Source: Providencia sp. PROV188 (GTDB lineage: Bacteria > Pseudomonadota > Gammaproteobacteria > Enterobacterales > Enterobacteriaceae). From it: 64,000 bases of DNA. Shown here piece by piece: positions 51,932 through 61,888 of the stretch. The first letter of the stretch is position 1; each line of letters opens with the position of its first letter. Made by a program: the position numbers and the translations under genes. The notes under the pieces were generated by a model. It had not been told where the DNA came from. It ran no database searches and saw only the letters and a program-made list of their open reading frames with translations. Location: contig NZ_CP097291.1 of assembly GCF_027595165.1 (NCBI RefSeq), positions 2,728,001 through 2,792,000 on the forward strand. Direction: 5' to 3'.

Positions 51932-53584
51932 TTACGCAGGCAGGATTTCCGCCAGATCTTGTTCAACCGTGGTAATGCTGCGCATACCGAATTTTTCATT
52001 CAGAATATTCAGCAGATTTTCGGTTAAGAAGCCCGGAGCCGTTGGACCGGTGTAAATGTTTTTCACACCCAGAGCAAGCAGGGTTAACAAGATCACAATG
52101 GCTTTTTGCTCGAACCAAGAGAGAATCAGGCTCAGCGGTAAGTCATTTACACCACAACCTAATTTCTCCGCTAAGTTCACCGCTAACATAATGGCAGAAT
52201 AGGCATCGTTACATTGACCCACATCCAGTAAACGCGGTAAGCCTTCTAAGGTACCAAAGTCCAATTTGTTGAAACGGTATTTACCGCAAGCTAGCGTTAA
52301 AATCAGGCAGTCTTTCGGTACGCTGCGAGCGAAATCAGTGTAGTAACTGCGCTCACCACGGCTACCGTCACAACCACCGACTAAAAATATGTGGCGTAAT
52401 TTTTTCTGAGCAACAAGATCAATCACTGCATCCGCAGCGCCCAGCAGGGTTTGACGACCAAAACCGACGGTAATTTTGTGTTCGATTTCAGTGTATGGGA
52501 AGCCCGCCATTTCCTGCGCTTGCGCTATCATTTCCGCAAAACTGTCGCCTGTAATGTGTTTCACACCCGGCCAACCCACAATGCTGCGAGTCCAGATACG
52601 TGCTTTATACTCACCCACATCAGGGTCGATAATGCAGTTAGAGGTCATTAAAACAGGGCCCGGGAACTTAGCAAATTCCACTTGCTGATTCTGCCAGCCA
52701 CTGCCGTAGTTACCCACTAAATGAGCGTATTTTTTCAGTTCAGGATAACCATGAGCAGGCAGCATTTCACCGTGAGTGTAAATATTAATGCCTGTGCCTT
52801 CGGTCTGTTCTAACAACATTTTTAAATCTTTCAGGTCGTGACCTGAAATCAAAATACATTTACCGGCAACTGGGCGCACGTTAACTTCCGTTGGAACTGG
52901 ATGACCAAATTCTCCGGTTTCACCTGCATCCAGAATTTCCATGATTTTGAAGTTCATCATGCCGATAGCCATTGCATTGTCGAGCAGCTCATTCATATCC
53001 GCTGGCAATGTGCCTAACCACGCCATAATTTCATGGTATTGAGCATAAATCTGGTTATCAAACTGACCTAAAACGTGAGCATGCTCCATATACGCCGCCG
53101 CACCCTTCAAGCCATACAGGCACAGCATACGTAAACCATGAATATCATCGCCAATTTGCGCTTTATCGACATCTAACGCAAATTGTGCCGCTTGCTGTTG
53201 CAGAGTCGCAATATCCTGCCCTGCTAATTGCAGGTTGATTAGCGGGTGATTAAATGCCACTGCGCTATTCACTGACAGGCAGTGTTTGATTAATTTATCA
53301 CGCAGATAAATGGCTTCACGGGCATAACCGATAATACGTTCAGAATCGAAGTTAACATTGGTCAATGTAGAGAAGAAAGCGCGCGGTGCGAAACTGTCCA
53401 CATCATGATCAATAATGCCCAGTTCACGAGCCACCACCGCACTTGCAGATAAGCTTTGCAGGACAGCAACTAATAAATCTTGCAGGTCTGAAGTTTCAGC
53501 GGTTTTACCGCACATACCTTGCGAATAAGCGCAGCCATTGGTTGCTGGAGTTCTAATTGTTTGTTCACATTGCACACAATACAT
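51932..53584 (-). CDS. hcp: Hydroxylamine/nitric oxide reductase, hybrid cluster protein
   Basis: Reduces nitric oxide or hydroxylamine during anaerobic nitrosative stress and S-nitrosylates partners in E. coli. The 550-residue protein starts [13 protein letters not shown] with the Cys3, Cys6, Cys18, Cys25 cluster ligands; the hybrid-cluster region shows [27 protein letters not shown] [11 protein letters not shown] and [13 protein letters not shown] start at 53584; the frame extends 24 codons upstream through the promoter. NsrR- and FNR-like sites lie before it. Confidence 0.97.
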   Translation of the reverse strand: MYCVQCEQTIRTPATNGCAYSQGMCGKTAETSDLQDLLVAVLQSLSASAVVARELGIIDHDVDSFAPRAFFSTLTNVNFDSERIIGYAREAIYLRDKLIKHCLSVNSAVAFNHPLINLQLAGQDIATLQQQAAQFALDVDKAQIGDDIHGLRMLCLYGLKGAAAYMEHAHVLGQFDNQIYAQYHEIMAWLGTLPADMNELLDNAMAIGMMNFKIMEILDAGETGEFGHPVPTEVNVRPVAGKCILISGHDLKDLKMLLEQTEGTGINIYTHGEMLPAHGYPELKKYAHLVGNYGSGWQNQQVEFAKFPGPVLMTSNCIIDPDVGEYKARIWTRSIVGWPGVKHITGDSFAEMIAQAQEMAGFPYTEIEHKITVGFGRQTLLGAADAVIDLVAQKKLRHIFLVGGCDGSRGERSYYTDFARSVPKDCLILTLACGKYRFNKLDFGTLEGLPRLLDVGQCNDAYSAIMLAVNLAEKLGCGVNDLPLSLILSWFEQKAIVILLTLLALGVKNIYTGPTAPGFLTENLLNILNEKFGMRSITTVEQDLAEILPA

Positions 53585-53599
53585 GGAGGAAACCTCTTT

Positions 53600-53622
53600 A
53601 AGTTGCATTTCATATACAACAT
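53600..53622 (-). promoter_or_regulatory. Probable NsrR site upstream of hcp
   Basis: A 23-base imperfect palindrome beginning AAGTTGCATTTC on the plus strand agrees at about 17 of 23 positions with the E. coli NsrR consensus (AAGATGCATTT, A, AAATGCATCTT). hcp is a known NsrR target. Its counterpart stands before tehB at 56296. Confidence 0.6.
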
Positions 53623-53680
53623 TAAGATTACCCCTTTTAAATAAATAGAAAAGCACCTTAAAATTCTATTTGCAGGTTTG

Positions 53681-53694
53681 TTGATCTACATTAA
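53681..53694 (-). promoter_or_regulatory. Probable FNR site upstream of hcp
   Basis: TTGATCTACATTAA matches the FNR box TTGATNNNNATCAA with one mismatch, about 100 bases before the hcp ATG. hcp-hcr is FNR-activated in E. coli. Confidence 0.65.
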
Positions 53695-53856
53695 CTTTCA
53701 CTATAAATAAGAATTATTCAATGTTGTAAAATAGGCAGTTTCACTAAGCCCAGTTGATTTTTTGCTGGGGTTTCAAAGCAGTATTGCTATACTATGTTTA
53801 TCATTCATACTTCATAAGTTATTGTTGTTAAATCATTTTAAGAGAATCAAAAAGCG

Positions 53857-55245
53857 ATGATGCAGGCTAATTCGACTCCAAAATCAGACAACAAAACCCA
53901 TTTTAGTTTTTTACGTCACGTGAAAGAATCCGATAAAACACCACTCAAAGTGCTTGTTTTAGCGGCTATTATTGGTGCCGTCGTTGGGCTGATAGGCTCC
54001 CTGTTTATGCTAGGGACTGAGTGGGTCAGCAATATTCGTATCGCATCTGTTAACCAATATGTCACCAACAAATGGTTGGTGATTCCTGCCATGTTTGTGG
54101 CTTCCGCCCTATTAGCCATGCTTGGCTACTATTTGGTTAAACGCTTTTCACCTGAAGCGGGAGGCTCTGGGATCCCAGAAATCGAAGGGGCACTGCAAGA
54201 TTTGCGCCCTGTCCGTTGGTGGCGAGTGATCCCAGTGAAATTTATCGGTGGGTTAGGTACGTTAGGCTCCGGCATGGTGCTCGGTCGTGAAGGTCCCACC
54301 GTGCAACTGGGGGCGAACATTAGCCAAATGTTTTATGACCTATTTCGCCTCAAAGATAATGAATCTCGCCATACATTATTGGCTGCGGGTGCCGCTGCAG
54401 GCCTTTCTACCGCCTTTAATGCCCCATTAGCGGGGATACTGTTTATCATCGAAGAGATGCGCCCACAATTTAAATACAGCCTTATTTCCATCAAAGCCGT
54501 GTTTATTGGTGCCGTCAGTGCCACCATTGTCTTTCGCCTAATTAATGGCGAAGCCGCGGTATTAAACATTGGGCAATTCTCCTCTGCCCCCATGGAAACC
54601 CTGTGGTTATATCTGATTTTAGGCATGTTATTTGGAATTGTGGGCATTGGCTTTAACCGCTTCTTGCTCTATCTGCAAAGCCTATTTTTAGCTTTCTACC
54701 AAAATAAAGTATCACGGTTTGTTTTGATGGGTGGTTTGATTGGGGGTAGCTGTGGCGCTATCGGTGTATTTGCGCCAGAAGTTGTGGGTGGCGGCTATAG
54801 CGTGATCCATCAAATGGTCGCCAATAGCTTTACTATCACCATGCTGATGGTCTTTTTTGCCCTGCGCTTTTTAACCTCAACCATCAGCTTTAGTTCTGGT
54901 GCGCCAGGTGGGATTTTCTCGCCGTTATTAGCCCTTGGCACGCTATTTGGAGGCATTTATGGTTATGCGGCACTGGAGCTGTTCCCAAATTATTCGATTG
55001 AAGTCGGTACCTTTGCAATAGCCGGCATGGGAGCGTTGTTTGCCGCGACAGTGCGTGCGCCATTAACGGGCATTGTCTTAGTGTTGGAAATGACCAATAA
55101 CTATCAATTGATTTTACCGATGATTATTACCTGTATTGGCGCAACAATGGTGGCACAATTCTTAGGGGGTCGACCACTTTATTCTGTGCTGCTCGAAAAA
55201 ACCTTAGAGCGCAGCGAAAAACAAGCAGCAGCGTCCAAGCCCTAA
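53857..55245 (+). CDS. clcA: H(+)/Cl(-) exchange transporter ClcA
   Basis: Proton-coupled chloride antiporter for extreme acid resistance, inner membrane. The 462 residues show the selectivity-filter motifs [20 protein letters not shown] (gating Glu), [11 protein letters not shown] (internal proton Glu), [15 protein letters not shown] and a late Tyr in GRPLYSVLL. Length and motifs are complete. Confidence 0.97.
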   Translation: MMQANSTPKSDNKTHFSFLRHVKESDKTPLKVLVLAAIIGAVVGLIGSLFMLGTEWVSNIRIASVNQYVTNKWLVIPAMFVASALLAMLGYYLVKRFSPEAGGSGIPEIEGALQDLRPVRWWRVIPVKFIGGLGTLGSGMVLGREGPTVQLGANISQMFYDLFRLKDNESRHTLLAAGAAAGLSTAFNAPLAGILFIIEEMRPQFKYSLISIKAVFIGAVSATIVFRLINGEAAVLNIGQFSSAPMETLWLYLILGMLFGIVGIGFNRFLLYLQSLFLAFYQNKVSRFVLMGGLIGGSCGAIGVFAPEVVGGGYSVIHQMVANSFTITMLMVFFALRFLTSTISFSSGAPGGIFSPLLALGTLFGGIYGYAALELFPNYSIEVGTFAIAGMGALFAATVRAPLTGIVLVLEMTNNYQLILPMIITCIGATMVAQFLGGRPLYSVLLEKTLERSEKQAAASKP

Positions 55246-55272
55246 AATTCATTTTTCCCTAACCATAGAACG

Positions 55273-55302
55273 CATAATGGGTTGCCTAGGCAACCCATTA
55301 TG
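55273..55302. repeat. 30-bp perfect palindrome after clcA
   Basis: CATAATGGGTTGCCT and its exact reverse complement abut without any loop 27 bases after the clcA stop. It could end clcA transcription as a loop-strained hairpin, but no T-tract follows on the plus strand. A second hairpin (AAAGAGGGA/TCCCTCTTT, 55309-55343) comes next. Confidence 0.8.
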
Positions 55303-55307
55303 TTGAT

Positions 55308-55344
55308 GACAAAGAGGGATAAAAGCGTGGTTTTTCCCTCTTTG
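55308..55344. terminator. Hairpin between clcA and tehB
   Basis: CAAAGAGGGA and TCCCTCTTTG form a 10-bp stem with a 17-base loop. Without a clear U-tract it is at best a weak terminator for the convergent clcA and tehB. Confidence 0.5.
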
Positions 55345-55416
55345 TGTTATCAGGCGAAAATCAATAAATTGATTTTCCTCGTTAATTTTACAACCTATTA
55401 TCTTCGCTATCGCAGG

Positions 55417-56283
55417 TTATTTTTTCTTAGCTATCAGCGTTGCAAAGTTCAGTTTAATTCGGTTACCTTGCGCATCCGTTCTGTGCAAGTGTCCTGGGTT
55501 TTCATTGTATTTGAGGATTTCCCAGTCTTGATAATATTGCTGTAATTCACCCGGTTTTAAGAAGCACTTAAATGGCACCATATCCAGTGGCGCATCTGGC
55601 GTTTCTACCGCGCATACCACAATATTAATTCCACCCTCTACAGTGTGTGATTGCATATCCGCGATAATGTCAGCAATTTTATCCCGTTGTAAGAACATCA
55701 ACACGACGGTAGAAATAATCAAATCATAGTCACCTTGGATTTGGTGACTATTAATGTCATACAGCGCGGTATGGATGTTCTCTATGCCCGATTGCTGCTT
55801 AACAGTTTCGATGGCTTGAATATGGTTTTGGTTAATATCCACTGCCGTCACATCATACCCTTGCTGGGCAAGGTAGAAGCTATTACGCCCACGACCTGAA
55901 CCTAAATCCAATACTTTGCAAGGTTTTGCTAAGTTATTCTCGCAAAGATAGCGCACTTCAGAGTGAGGCACGCTGAGATCATACCGCTTATAAAACTCAA
56001 TTTCAGGGCGGCATAAAAAAGAGAGTTGGCAACGCATATCATCGCTGCAATCAGCAATACGATGCCAGACTTGAGGCTCAATCACGGGTGGTTGGTTTTG
56101 CGTATCAAACGTAAATTTTTGCTCGCTACCGTCTTCATCAAAAATAATAAAATCGAGGGAGCCTTGTAACACTTTCAATTGGGCGAATGTATCTTCTTTG
56201 GTGTTATGGCGGTCTTGGAACATTAATGGAACCGAAGCCTTATCCCAAACAGGCATGGTTTTGTAGCACACTAATTCAGTCAT
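55417..56283 (-). CDS. tehB: Tellurite-resistance methyltransferase TehB (long form)
   Basis: SAM-dependent methyltransferase that detoxifies tellurite in E. coli and Haemophilus. The 288-residue form has an N-terminal cupin-like DUF1971 domain (PVWDKASVPLMFQDRHNTK, VIEPQVWHRI) as in H. influenzae, then the methyltransferase with CKVLDLGSGRGRNSFYLAQQ and ISTVVLMFL. I start at 56283 (MTELVCYK), with AAAGGTGA upstream, since the ATG 7 codons earlier lies within the NsrR-like site. No tehA is adjacent. Confidence 0.93.
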   Translation of the reverse strand: MTELVCYKTMPVWDKASVPLMFQDRHNTKEDTFAQLKVLQGSLDFIIFDEDGSEQKFTFDTQNQPPVIEPQVWHRIADCSDDMRCQLSFLCRPEIEFYKRYDLSVPHSEVRYLCENNLAKPCKVLDLGSGRGRNSFYLAQQGYDVTAVDINQNHIQAIETVKQQSGIENIHTALYDINSHQIQGDYDLIISTVVLMFLQRDKIADIIADMQSHTVEGGINIVVCAVETPDAPLDMVPFKCFLKPGELQQYYQDWEILKYNENPGHLHRTDAQGNRIKLNFATLIAKKK

Positions 56284-56295
56284 GGGGTCACCTTT

Positions 56296-56318
56296 AAGTT
56301 GCATATTAAATACATCTT
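56296..56318 (-). promoter_or_regulatory. Probable NsrR site upstream of tehB
   Basis: A 23-base palindrome starting AAGTTGCATATT on the plus strand agrees with the E. coli NsrR consensus at about 19 of 23 positions. It lies directly before the tehB ribosome site. NsrR control of tehAB is known in E. coli. Confidence 0.7.
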
Positions 56319-56369
56319 ATGCCGTTCATCTTAATAGTGCAACGTTTTCATAGATAAAGAATGAATGAG

Positions 56370-56383
56370 TTGATGTGCATCAA
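56370..56383 (-). promoter_or_regulatory. FNR site upstream of tehB
   Basis: TTGATGTGCATCAA is a perfect match to the FNR consensus TTGATNNNNATCAA, about 90 bases before the tehB start codon. With the NsrR-like site it repeats the layout seen before hcp. Confidence 0.75.
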
Positions 56384-56404
56384 CCTCCTGCTGTACAGGA
56401 GGTT
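56382..56404 (-). terminator. Hairpin after the amidase gene
   Basis: AACCTCCTG, a 5-base loop and CAGGAGGTT form a perfect stem 19 bases beyond the stop of the gene at 56423. It lacks a T-tract, so termination is uncertain; it overlaps the end of the FNR site by two bases. Confidence 0.5.
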
Positions 56405-56422
56405 AAACTCGGGATCTTGGAC

Positions 56423-57502
56423 TTAGTAGCCCAGCTGCTCTGCACTCAGTCCCAAAAATTCAAACGGTTTGGTATCAACATATTGCGCGGTCGCATCACC
56501 CGAATAAATATGGCTTTGCTCTTCACCGAGATCTAATTTTTTCACTTTTCCGGTCTCATTGGAAAAATCAATTTTCTTTAGATCCGTCCAAAAAATATTT
56601 GGCGTTAAAGCAGACTCAAAGAAATAGAGTTGACGCTTACTATCAACCAGTGTGCGCCAACGGGTAGATGAAATCTCAGGGGACGTTTCAGACGTTAAAC
56701 CGTATGGAACAGACACATTACGAATAACCCCAAACACACTGGCAACCGCTTTATTTGGCGTTGTTTTTTGTGGAATAGCATTAATGTAGAACTGCGCTCG
56801 AGCGAAACGATCCGCTGAGCGGTTGGTCCCTGGTAGCATTACCGTGCCACCAATACCTTGCCAATACTCTTGCATTGCTAACTGCTTTTCATAAGCCGGA
56901 GAGTTAGTCATGACTTGGTATTTACGGCTATGGTGAATGACTTGTTTGCCATCGATAAATTCGATAATCGCGCTATCACCACTCGCATCGGAAAGCGACA
57001 AGTGCAAAGTCGCTAAGCGATTTTGTCCCGGAACCTTATCAGTCGCGACTATCAGAGGCGTTTTTTCTAATGCGGCAACCGCTTCTTCAACCGTGGCATA
57101 GTTATCCAACATATATTGCGCCCATAGTGAAATAGACAATGCGGGCTTTTTATTATCTAACTCAGGGTATTTCGATTCGGCCAGCCAGAGTAAGTTTGCT
57201 ACTAACCCTTTTTCATTAACACCATCCGTCGTAGAAATATCGTAACCTGACGCTATCACGCTACCGTATTTGGATTTCCATTTGAGTGATTGTGGTCCTG
57301 CTGCCCCACTTCGCTCCATTCCTCGTGGAAAAATCCATAAATTGGTACCCACATCATATTTCCAATCCATGGTTCTACCGGTCATAATTTGTTGGTCTTC
57401 CCCGAGATAAACAACGCGGGTACAAGCCTGAGAAACCATGGCAGGAACATAAATTGCAGCGATGGTTAAGAGCGTTACAATGCTTTTCTTCACAAATCGC
57501 AT
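56423..57502 (-). CDS. Periplasmic linear amide C-N hydrolase (choloylglycine hydrolase/penicillin V acylase family)
   Basis: 359 residues with a Sec signal peptide (KKSIVTLLTIAAIYVPAMV) and cleavage expected after SQA, exposing Cys27 as the N-terminal nucleophile of an Ntn hydrolase. The motif after it, CTRVVYLGEDQQIMTGRTMDW, gives the conserved Arg and Asp; later residues include the Asn in MTNSPAYEKQ and an Arg in SADRFARAQF. The fold is that of bile-salt hydrolases and penicillin V acylases. In Gram-negatives some relatives cleave acyl-homoserine lactones. Substrate here is unknown. Confidence 0.9.
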   Translation of the reverse strand: MRFVKKSIVTLLTIAAIYVPAMVSQACTRVVYLGEDQQIMTGRTMDWKYDVGTNLWIFPRGMERSGAAGPQSLKWKSKYGSVIASGYDISTTDGVNEKGLVANLLWLAESKYPELDNKKPALSISLWAQYMLDNYATVEEAVAALEKTPLIVATDKVPGQNRLATLHLSLSDASGDSAIIEFIDGKQVIHHSRKYQVMTNSPAYEKQLAMQEYWQGIGGTVMLPGTNRSADRFARAQFYINAIPQKTTPNKAVASVFGVIRNVSVPYGLTSETSPEISSTRWRTLVDSKRQLYFFESALTPNIFWTDLKKIDFSNETGKVKKLDLGEEQSHIYSGDATAQYVDTKPFEFLGLSAEQLGY

Positions 57503-57709
57503 CTTGCCTCCAAATGGTATTGAATGAGTAGCGCAGATAAGCCACGCGAATAAATAACTACTATTTATATTAGACAGTATATCGTTTTCGGCGTGTTATT
57601 AGAGGATAGATATTGAAACAAAATGCAACAAGGATTAACTCACTCGATCAAACTGTTGACGTTTTCCAGTGAGTTAATCCTATTAAAAGATGGAATGGAT
57701 TAGCCGGCG

Positions 57710-58561
57710 CTATTGTTTTTTCTTTGCAGAAAACCATGAGCGCAATAATGCTGCTTTTTTCTGATTGTCAGGAATATTTAGCGCGGAGTCATACAAGCTA
57801 ATTGAAATTTGGCAAACTGTTGCAGGTGATTTTTTCCCAGCCTTTACATCAATCAGCATGGTAACGTCATTTCCATATTTTTCCGTTAATCCGATTCTCA
57901 GGGAGTCCATCAATGCCTGATACTCTTCTTCAGATAACGTTGTACGCTTCTCGCTTGTTTCGCTAGAAATCAACAAGGCATTGATTGCACTCACTTGTTT
58001 TAATAAGACATCTTGGCTTTTTTGTGGCGGAATGACATCCTCAGGATCCCTTAACTGTGGGAATAACGCGTCATAACACATTTTCCCGGATGGGTCTTGC
58101 TCTAACAATGATTTGATATTGTCGTTCACTTTAGCGACAAAATTAATTACTGTTTCATCGGAGGCATAAGGCATGCGCTCAACGACCAGATTCATTGATT
58201 GGCTAACAACCTGATCCAATAATTGACGACGTAAGTCTTCGTTAGCAGGATCATATTGAGACATTAAAGGCTCAAAGCTCTGGTAAGTGACAGGGCTTAA
58301 TTTTTTGATAGTGACTAAAATCGGCAGTTCTTTTTCAACTTGAGCAATGGCCTCTGAATGAATTTCGCTATTACTTTCCGTCGATAGTACGTTGTTGTCT
58401 TTACTTAACCAGTAAAAACCCAGCGCAAAGATAATAAAAATGATGCTAACGACTACTGCGATTTTGCGTGAACTGTTTGTATTCAAAGTGAATCTGCCTT
58501 TTAACAATCTGTCTTTTAACAATTTGTTGTTAACAACAAAAGCCAAAAAACCAATACTCAA
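57710..58561 (-). CDS. Hypothetical membrane-anchored protein
   Basis: 283 residues in the longest frame. One membrane segment (about 34-52, IAVVVSIIFIIFALGFYWL) is followed by an exported domain with two Cys (GKMCYDALFPQL and ATVCQISISLYD) that could pair. The start is uncertain: an in-frame TTG just before NTNSSRKIAVVV would give a more usual short N-tail. No family recognised. It stands alone between the amidase and yceI. Confidence 0.7.
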   Translation of the reverse strand: MSIGFLAFVVNNKLLKDRLLKGRFTLNTNSSRKIAVVVSIIFIIFALGFYWLSKDNNVLSTESNSEIHSEAIAQVEKELPILVTIKKLSPVTYQSFEPLMSQYDPANEDLRRQLLDQVVSQSMNLVVERMPYASDETVINFVAKVNDNIKSLLEQDPSGKMCYDALFPQLRDPEDVIPPQKSQDVLLKQVSAINALLISSETSEKRTTLSEEEYQALMDSLRIGLTEKYGNDVTMLIDVKAGKKSPATVCQISISLYDSALNIPDNQKKAALLRSWFSAKKKQ

Positions 58562-58744
58562 TAATAAACTCTTATTATTCTAGTCGTGAATGCGACCATA
58601 TCGCTATAGGAATAGGAGTAAATGCGAAGAAAAAAGTAGAAAATTAACAGTTCTAATCAGAATTAAGAATGAAAAAACCGCAGACACTTATTTCAGTCCC
58701 TGCGGCTTTGATAAATTGAAGGAAACGCATTTCAAAAATACGAA

Positions 58745-59323
58745 TTACTTAACTTGAACACCTTCAACAGACAGCATTAACTCAACTTCTTGAGATTTAG
58801 GACCTAAATCAGATTTGATATTAAACTCTTTCAGTTTAATGTTCCCTTTTGCTTCGAAGCCTGCACGGTAGCCACCCCAAGGATCTTTACCTTCACCCGT
58901 TAATTTCGCATCTAAAGTGATTGGTTTTGTCACGCCGTTTAAGGTGAAGTCTCCTGTTACGAGGTATTTGTCACCCTCTTTTTTCACTTCTGTGGAGACA
59001 AATTTCGCTTCTGGGAATTTTGCTGCATTTAAGAAATCTGGGCTACGTAAATGCTTATCACGCTCTGCGTGGTTAGTGTCGATGCTGCCAGTTTTAATTG
59101 TCACTTCAACTTTATCTTTTGCAGGATCTTTCGCATCGTAAGTAAAGTTACCATCAAAATCTTTAAAGCTACCGTATAACCAGCTGTAACCTAAATGCTG
59201 GATACGAAATTCAATAAAACCGTGTTGACCTTGTTTATCAAATTGATAATTTTCTGCCAATGCAGATCCTGCTGATAATAATAAAGTACCCGCAGCAAGA
59301 CCTAAAATAGATTTCTTCAACAT
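58745..59323 (-). CDS. yceI: YceI-family periplasmic lipid-binding protein
   Basis: 192 residues from [20 protein letters not shown], with signal cleavage after ALA. The mature part is the YceI-like lipocalin barrel ([56 protein letters not shown]) that binds isoprenoid-type lipids. Start chosen at 59323 because GGAGAGAG stands before it. It follows yceJ in an operon as in E. coli. Confidence 0.95.
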   Translation of the reverse strand: MLKKSILGLAAGTLLLSAGSALAENYQFDKQGQHGFIEFRIQHLGYSWLYGSFKDFDGNFTYDAKDPAKDKVEVTIKTGSIDTNHAERDKHLRSPDFLNAAKFPEAKFVSTEVKKEGDKYLVTGDFTLNGVTKPITLDAKLTGEGKDPWGGYRAGFEAKGNIKLKEFNIKSDLGPKSQEVELMLSVEGVQVK

Positions 59324-59336
59324 AACTCTCTCCACG

Positions 59337-59894
59337 TTATTTATCGGGATTAAAACCCAACATTCTTTTTAAAGTAATATCACCATCAAAGAAATGGTGT
59401 TTTAAAGCTGCAAATGCATGCAGAACAGATAACAAAACAACAGCCCAAGCTAAATAAAGATGAATTTCACCTGCTGTATCCGCTTGTTCTGCTGCACCTG
59501 TAAATAATGCTGGCACTTCAAACCAACCAAATACGCTTATTGCTTGTCCATCCGCAGTTGAAATTAAATAACCGCTGATCAAAATAGAGAATAAAATAAT
59601 ATAAATTAAAAGCTGAACCGTAATGGAGGCAAATTTCGTTAATTTGCTATAGCTCGATAACGGCTTAGGTGGTGGAGAAATAAATCGCCAAACCACACGA
59701 AAAAGCATGATAAAGAATAGCAACATTCCTATGCTTTTATGTATTTCAGGAGCTTGATGATACCAGGTGTCATAGTAGCCTAATGACACCATCCATAAGC
59801 CTAATGCAAACATTCCATATACGACAATTGCGACCAACCAATGAATGAGCAGCGAAAGATGCCCATAACGAGTGGCGTTATTTTTCCATTGCAT
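59337..59894 (-). CDS. yceJ: Cytochrome b561-family protein YceJ
   Basis: 185 residues, four membrane helices with histidines in [31 protein letters not shown], and the late [20 protein letters not shown] and HHFFDG that would bind two b-type hemes. It ends 13 bases before the yceI start; the pair matches E. coli yceJI. Confidence 0.94.
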   Translation of the reverse strand: MQWKNNATRYGHLSLLIHWLVAIVVYGMFALGLWMVSLGYYDTWYHQAPEIHKSIGMLLFFIMLFRVVWRFISPPPKPLSSYSKLTKFASITVQLLIYIILFSILISGYLISTADGQAISVFGWFEVPALFTGAAEQADTAGEIHLYLAWAVVLLSVLHAFAALKHHFFDGDITLKRMLGFNPDK

Positions 59895-60327
59895 AATTTA
59901 AAAACCATATAGTTTTAAAGGTAATTACTTGTTTTACCAAGTAGGAATAATCATAAGGTTAATCTGGCTTTATTCCTATCCCAAAGTTAAACAAATATTT
60001 TGTCGAAGATATTCAAATAGTATCATCATCATGATGAAAAATAGATGAATTCTATTTTTCTTATTACAAGCGTAAACCTTTAATAAAGAATCTTCTATTT
60101 ATGTAAATAAATTACATCTAATAGCGCCTAAGATTATTTAATCTGCTGATTTTCTTATTACCCATCATAATATGATAGATGAATTTGTTATAAATATAGT
60201 TCAGCTTTTCTAAAATAGGTAGGTGAAATTTTTATTTCCATAAATAAATTAATCTAATTTTCTCTATTCCTGCTAAATTGGTACTCTGTCTATAGGTTGT
60301 TTTTTCTTTATTCTTAGAGGCTAGCGT
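59895..60327. other. Intergenic region between yceJ and the GST gene
   Basis: About 430 bases of AT-rich DNA between two divergent genes, with promoters for both. ATCATCATCATGATGA near 60025 is the only notable palindromic patch. I see no RNA gene or ORF with a ribosome site. Confidence 0.5.
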
Positions 60328-60957
60328 ATGTATACATTATGGATTGCCAACAAAAATTACTCTTCATGGTCTCTAAGACCTTGGATCCTGTTAAAAGCAT
60401 TACAAATCCCTTTTGAAGAGAATATTTGCTTCTTCGAAAATGGCAAAAGTAGCCATGAAAAATTTAGCCGTTTTTCACCTTCAGGCTTAGTGCCATGCCT
60501 GATTGATGGCGATAAGACCATTTGGGACTCTTTGGCAATTTGTGAATATGTTGCCGAAGATTTCCCTCAAGTTTGGCCCACTGAAAAATCAGCGAGAGCC
60601 TGGGCTCGCAGCGCGAGTGCTGAAATGCATGCTGGTTTTACCGCACTACGCCAACAGTGCCCGATGAATGTGACAAGAAATGAGCCTCTCACTGAAATTT
60701 CACATGAACTGCAAGGAAACCTAAATCGCATTCAGCAATTATGGCAGGAAGGTTTTGATAAATTTGAAGGACCTTGGTTAGCAGGAAAACACTTTACTGC
60801 CGTCGATGCATTTTTTGCACCTGTAGCATTTCGTATTCAAAGCTACCAATTAAAAGTCAATGAGCAGGCTCAACAATGGATTGAGCGCATTATTGCATTA
60901 CCAGCGATGCAAGAGTGGAAGCGTGCCGCAGAAATCGAGCCGTCTATCGAGCACTAA
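60328..60957 (+). CDS. Glutathione S-transferase family protein
   Basis: 209 residues with the thioredoxin-like N-domain MYTLWIANKNYSSWSLRPWI (Ser-Ser near the glutathione site), LVPCLIDGDKTIWDSLAICEY (cis-Pro and Asp-Ser) and an all-helical C-domain (WLAGKHFTAVDAFFAPVAFR). Substrate unknown. Confidence 0.92.
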   Translation: MYTLWIANKNYSSWSLRPWILLKALQIPFEENICFFENGKSSHEKFSRFSPSGLVPCLIDGDKTIWDSLAICEYVAEDFPQVWPTEKSARAWARSASAEMHAGFTALRQQCPMNVTRNEPLTEISHELQGNLNRIQQLWQEGFDKFEGPWLAGKHFTAVDAFFAPVAFRIQSYQLKVNEQAQQWIERIIALPAMQEWKRAAEIEPSIEH

Positions 60958-61044
60958 AAAAACACCTGTACGAGCATCAAAATTAATTTTTGAGCAGTTT
61001 GAGTAATAAGCAGACCCAAACTGCTCATTTTAATCACAAATCAC

Positions 61045-61665
61045 CTAGAGGCTTTCATCCCAAGGATCGGCAGTCATCACATCCCCCGTTGGGGTATGCA
61101 GCGTTACTTGGTCATTTTTAAACCATTCCGCTAAAGAAAACCCACCTTTCGGTGTTTCCACATGAATATCAATTGGGCAATATGGCGTATTGGCTTTGAT
61201 TGCAAACTGCGCAAAGTCTTCTTTTTGCTGGCGAGTTGGGCATCGGATCACCACATCAAGGTCGCAATCTGTCAGCATACTTTGAATATCCGTCGCCAGT
61301 GTATAAGCGCAGCTACCCGTCACTCCCCACTTCCAAGGCCAATTGTGCTGAGAAATTAGCAACAAAACTTGGATAGGAGGTAACGCAATAAACATCGAAC
61401 GTTGCAGTTCAATGGAATTCGACACTAAAGATTCCACATTCATGATGTGCGTAATGGCCGATTTTGAAATTTGGGTCGTCACACGCTGATGGGGCTTAAT
61501 ACCACGAATAGCCACGGTGAGTTGGTTTTCATCAGCTTTTTCTCGGTGCACAATAAGGGGTAGTTTACTGTTCCACTGCGTTTGAACCCATTCCGGCAGA
61601 GTATCAAGAGGGACATCGCTATTACTACCAACCCAAACAAAATCATGGGGATTAATTATTTGCAT
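61045..61665 (-). CDS. mdcG: MdcG-like phosphoribosyl-dephospho-CoA transferase (malonate decarboxylase holo-ACP synthase)
   Basis: 206 residues. LPLIVHREK, IRGIKPHQRV, WKWGVTGSCAYTLATDI, CDLDVVIRCP, CPIDIHVETPKGGFSLAEWF and the C-terminal DPWDES follow the MdcG pattern; the DLD motif is the nucleotidyltransferase metal site. MdcG attaches the 2'-(5''-triphosphoribosyl)-3'-dephospho-CoA group to the malonate decarboxylase acyl carrier protein. None of the other mdc genes is in this window, so its partner is elsewhere or lost. Confidence 0.85.
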   Translation of the reverse strand: MQIINPHDFVWVGSNSDVPLDTLPEWVQTQWNSKLPLIVHREKADENQLTVAIRGIKPHQRVTTQISKSAITHIMNVESLVSNSIELQRSMFIALPPIQVLLLISQHNWPWKWGVTGSCAYTLATDIQSMLTDCDLDVVIRCPTRQQKEDFAQFAIKANTPYCPIDIHVETPKGGFSLAEWFKNDQVTLHTPTGDVMTADPWDESL

Positions 61666-61888
61666 TTATTCTTCCTTATCATGACGACAAATTGCTCTCG
61701 CTCTGCGCTATTATGCATTTTTTCAGATAGATGAATACATTCACTCATAATCAACCTCTTTATTTGTACCATTAAAAACAAAGGTTCATATGTTATTAAA
61801 GGGGAAATTTGTCTTCAAATAGCAATATGTTATCATAGAATACTCTTAATAATTAAAGAGTTAGACTACGAATTTTGAGCATCATAAT

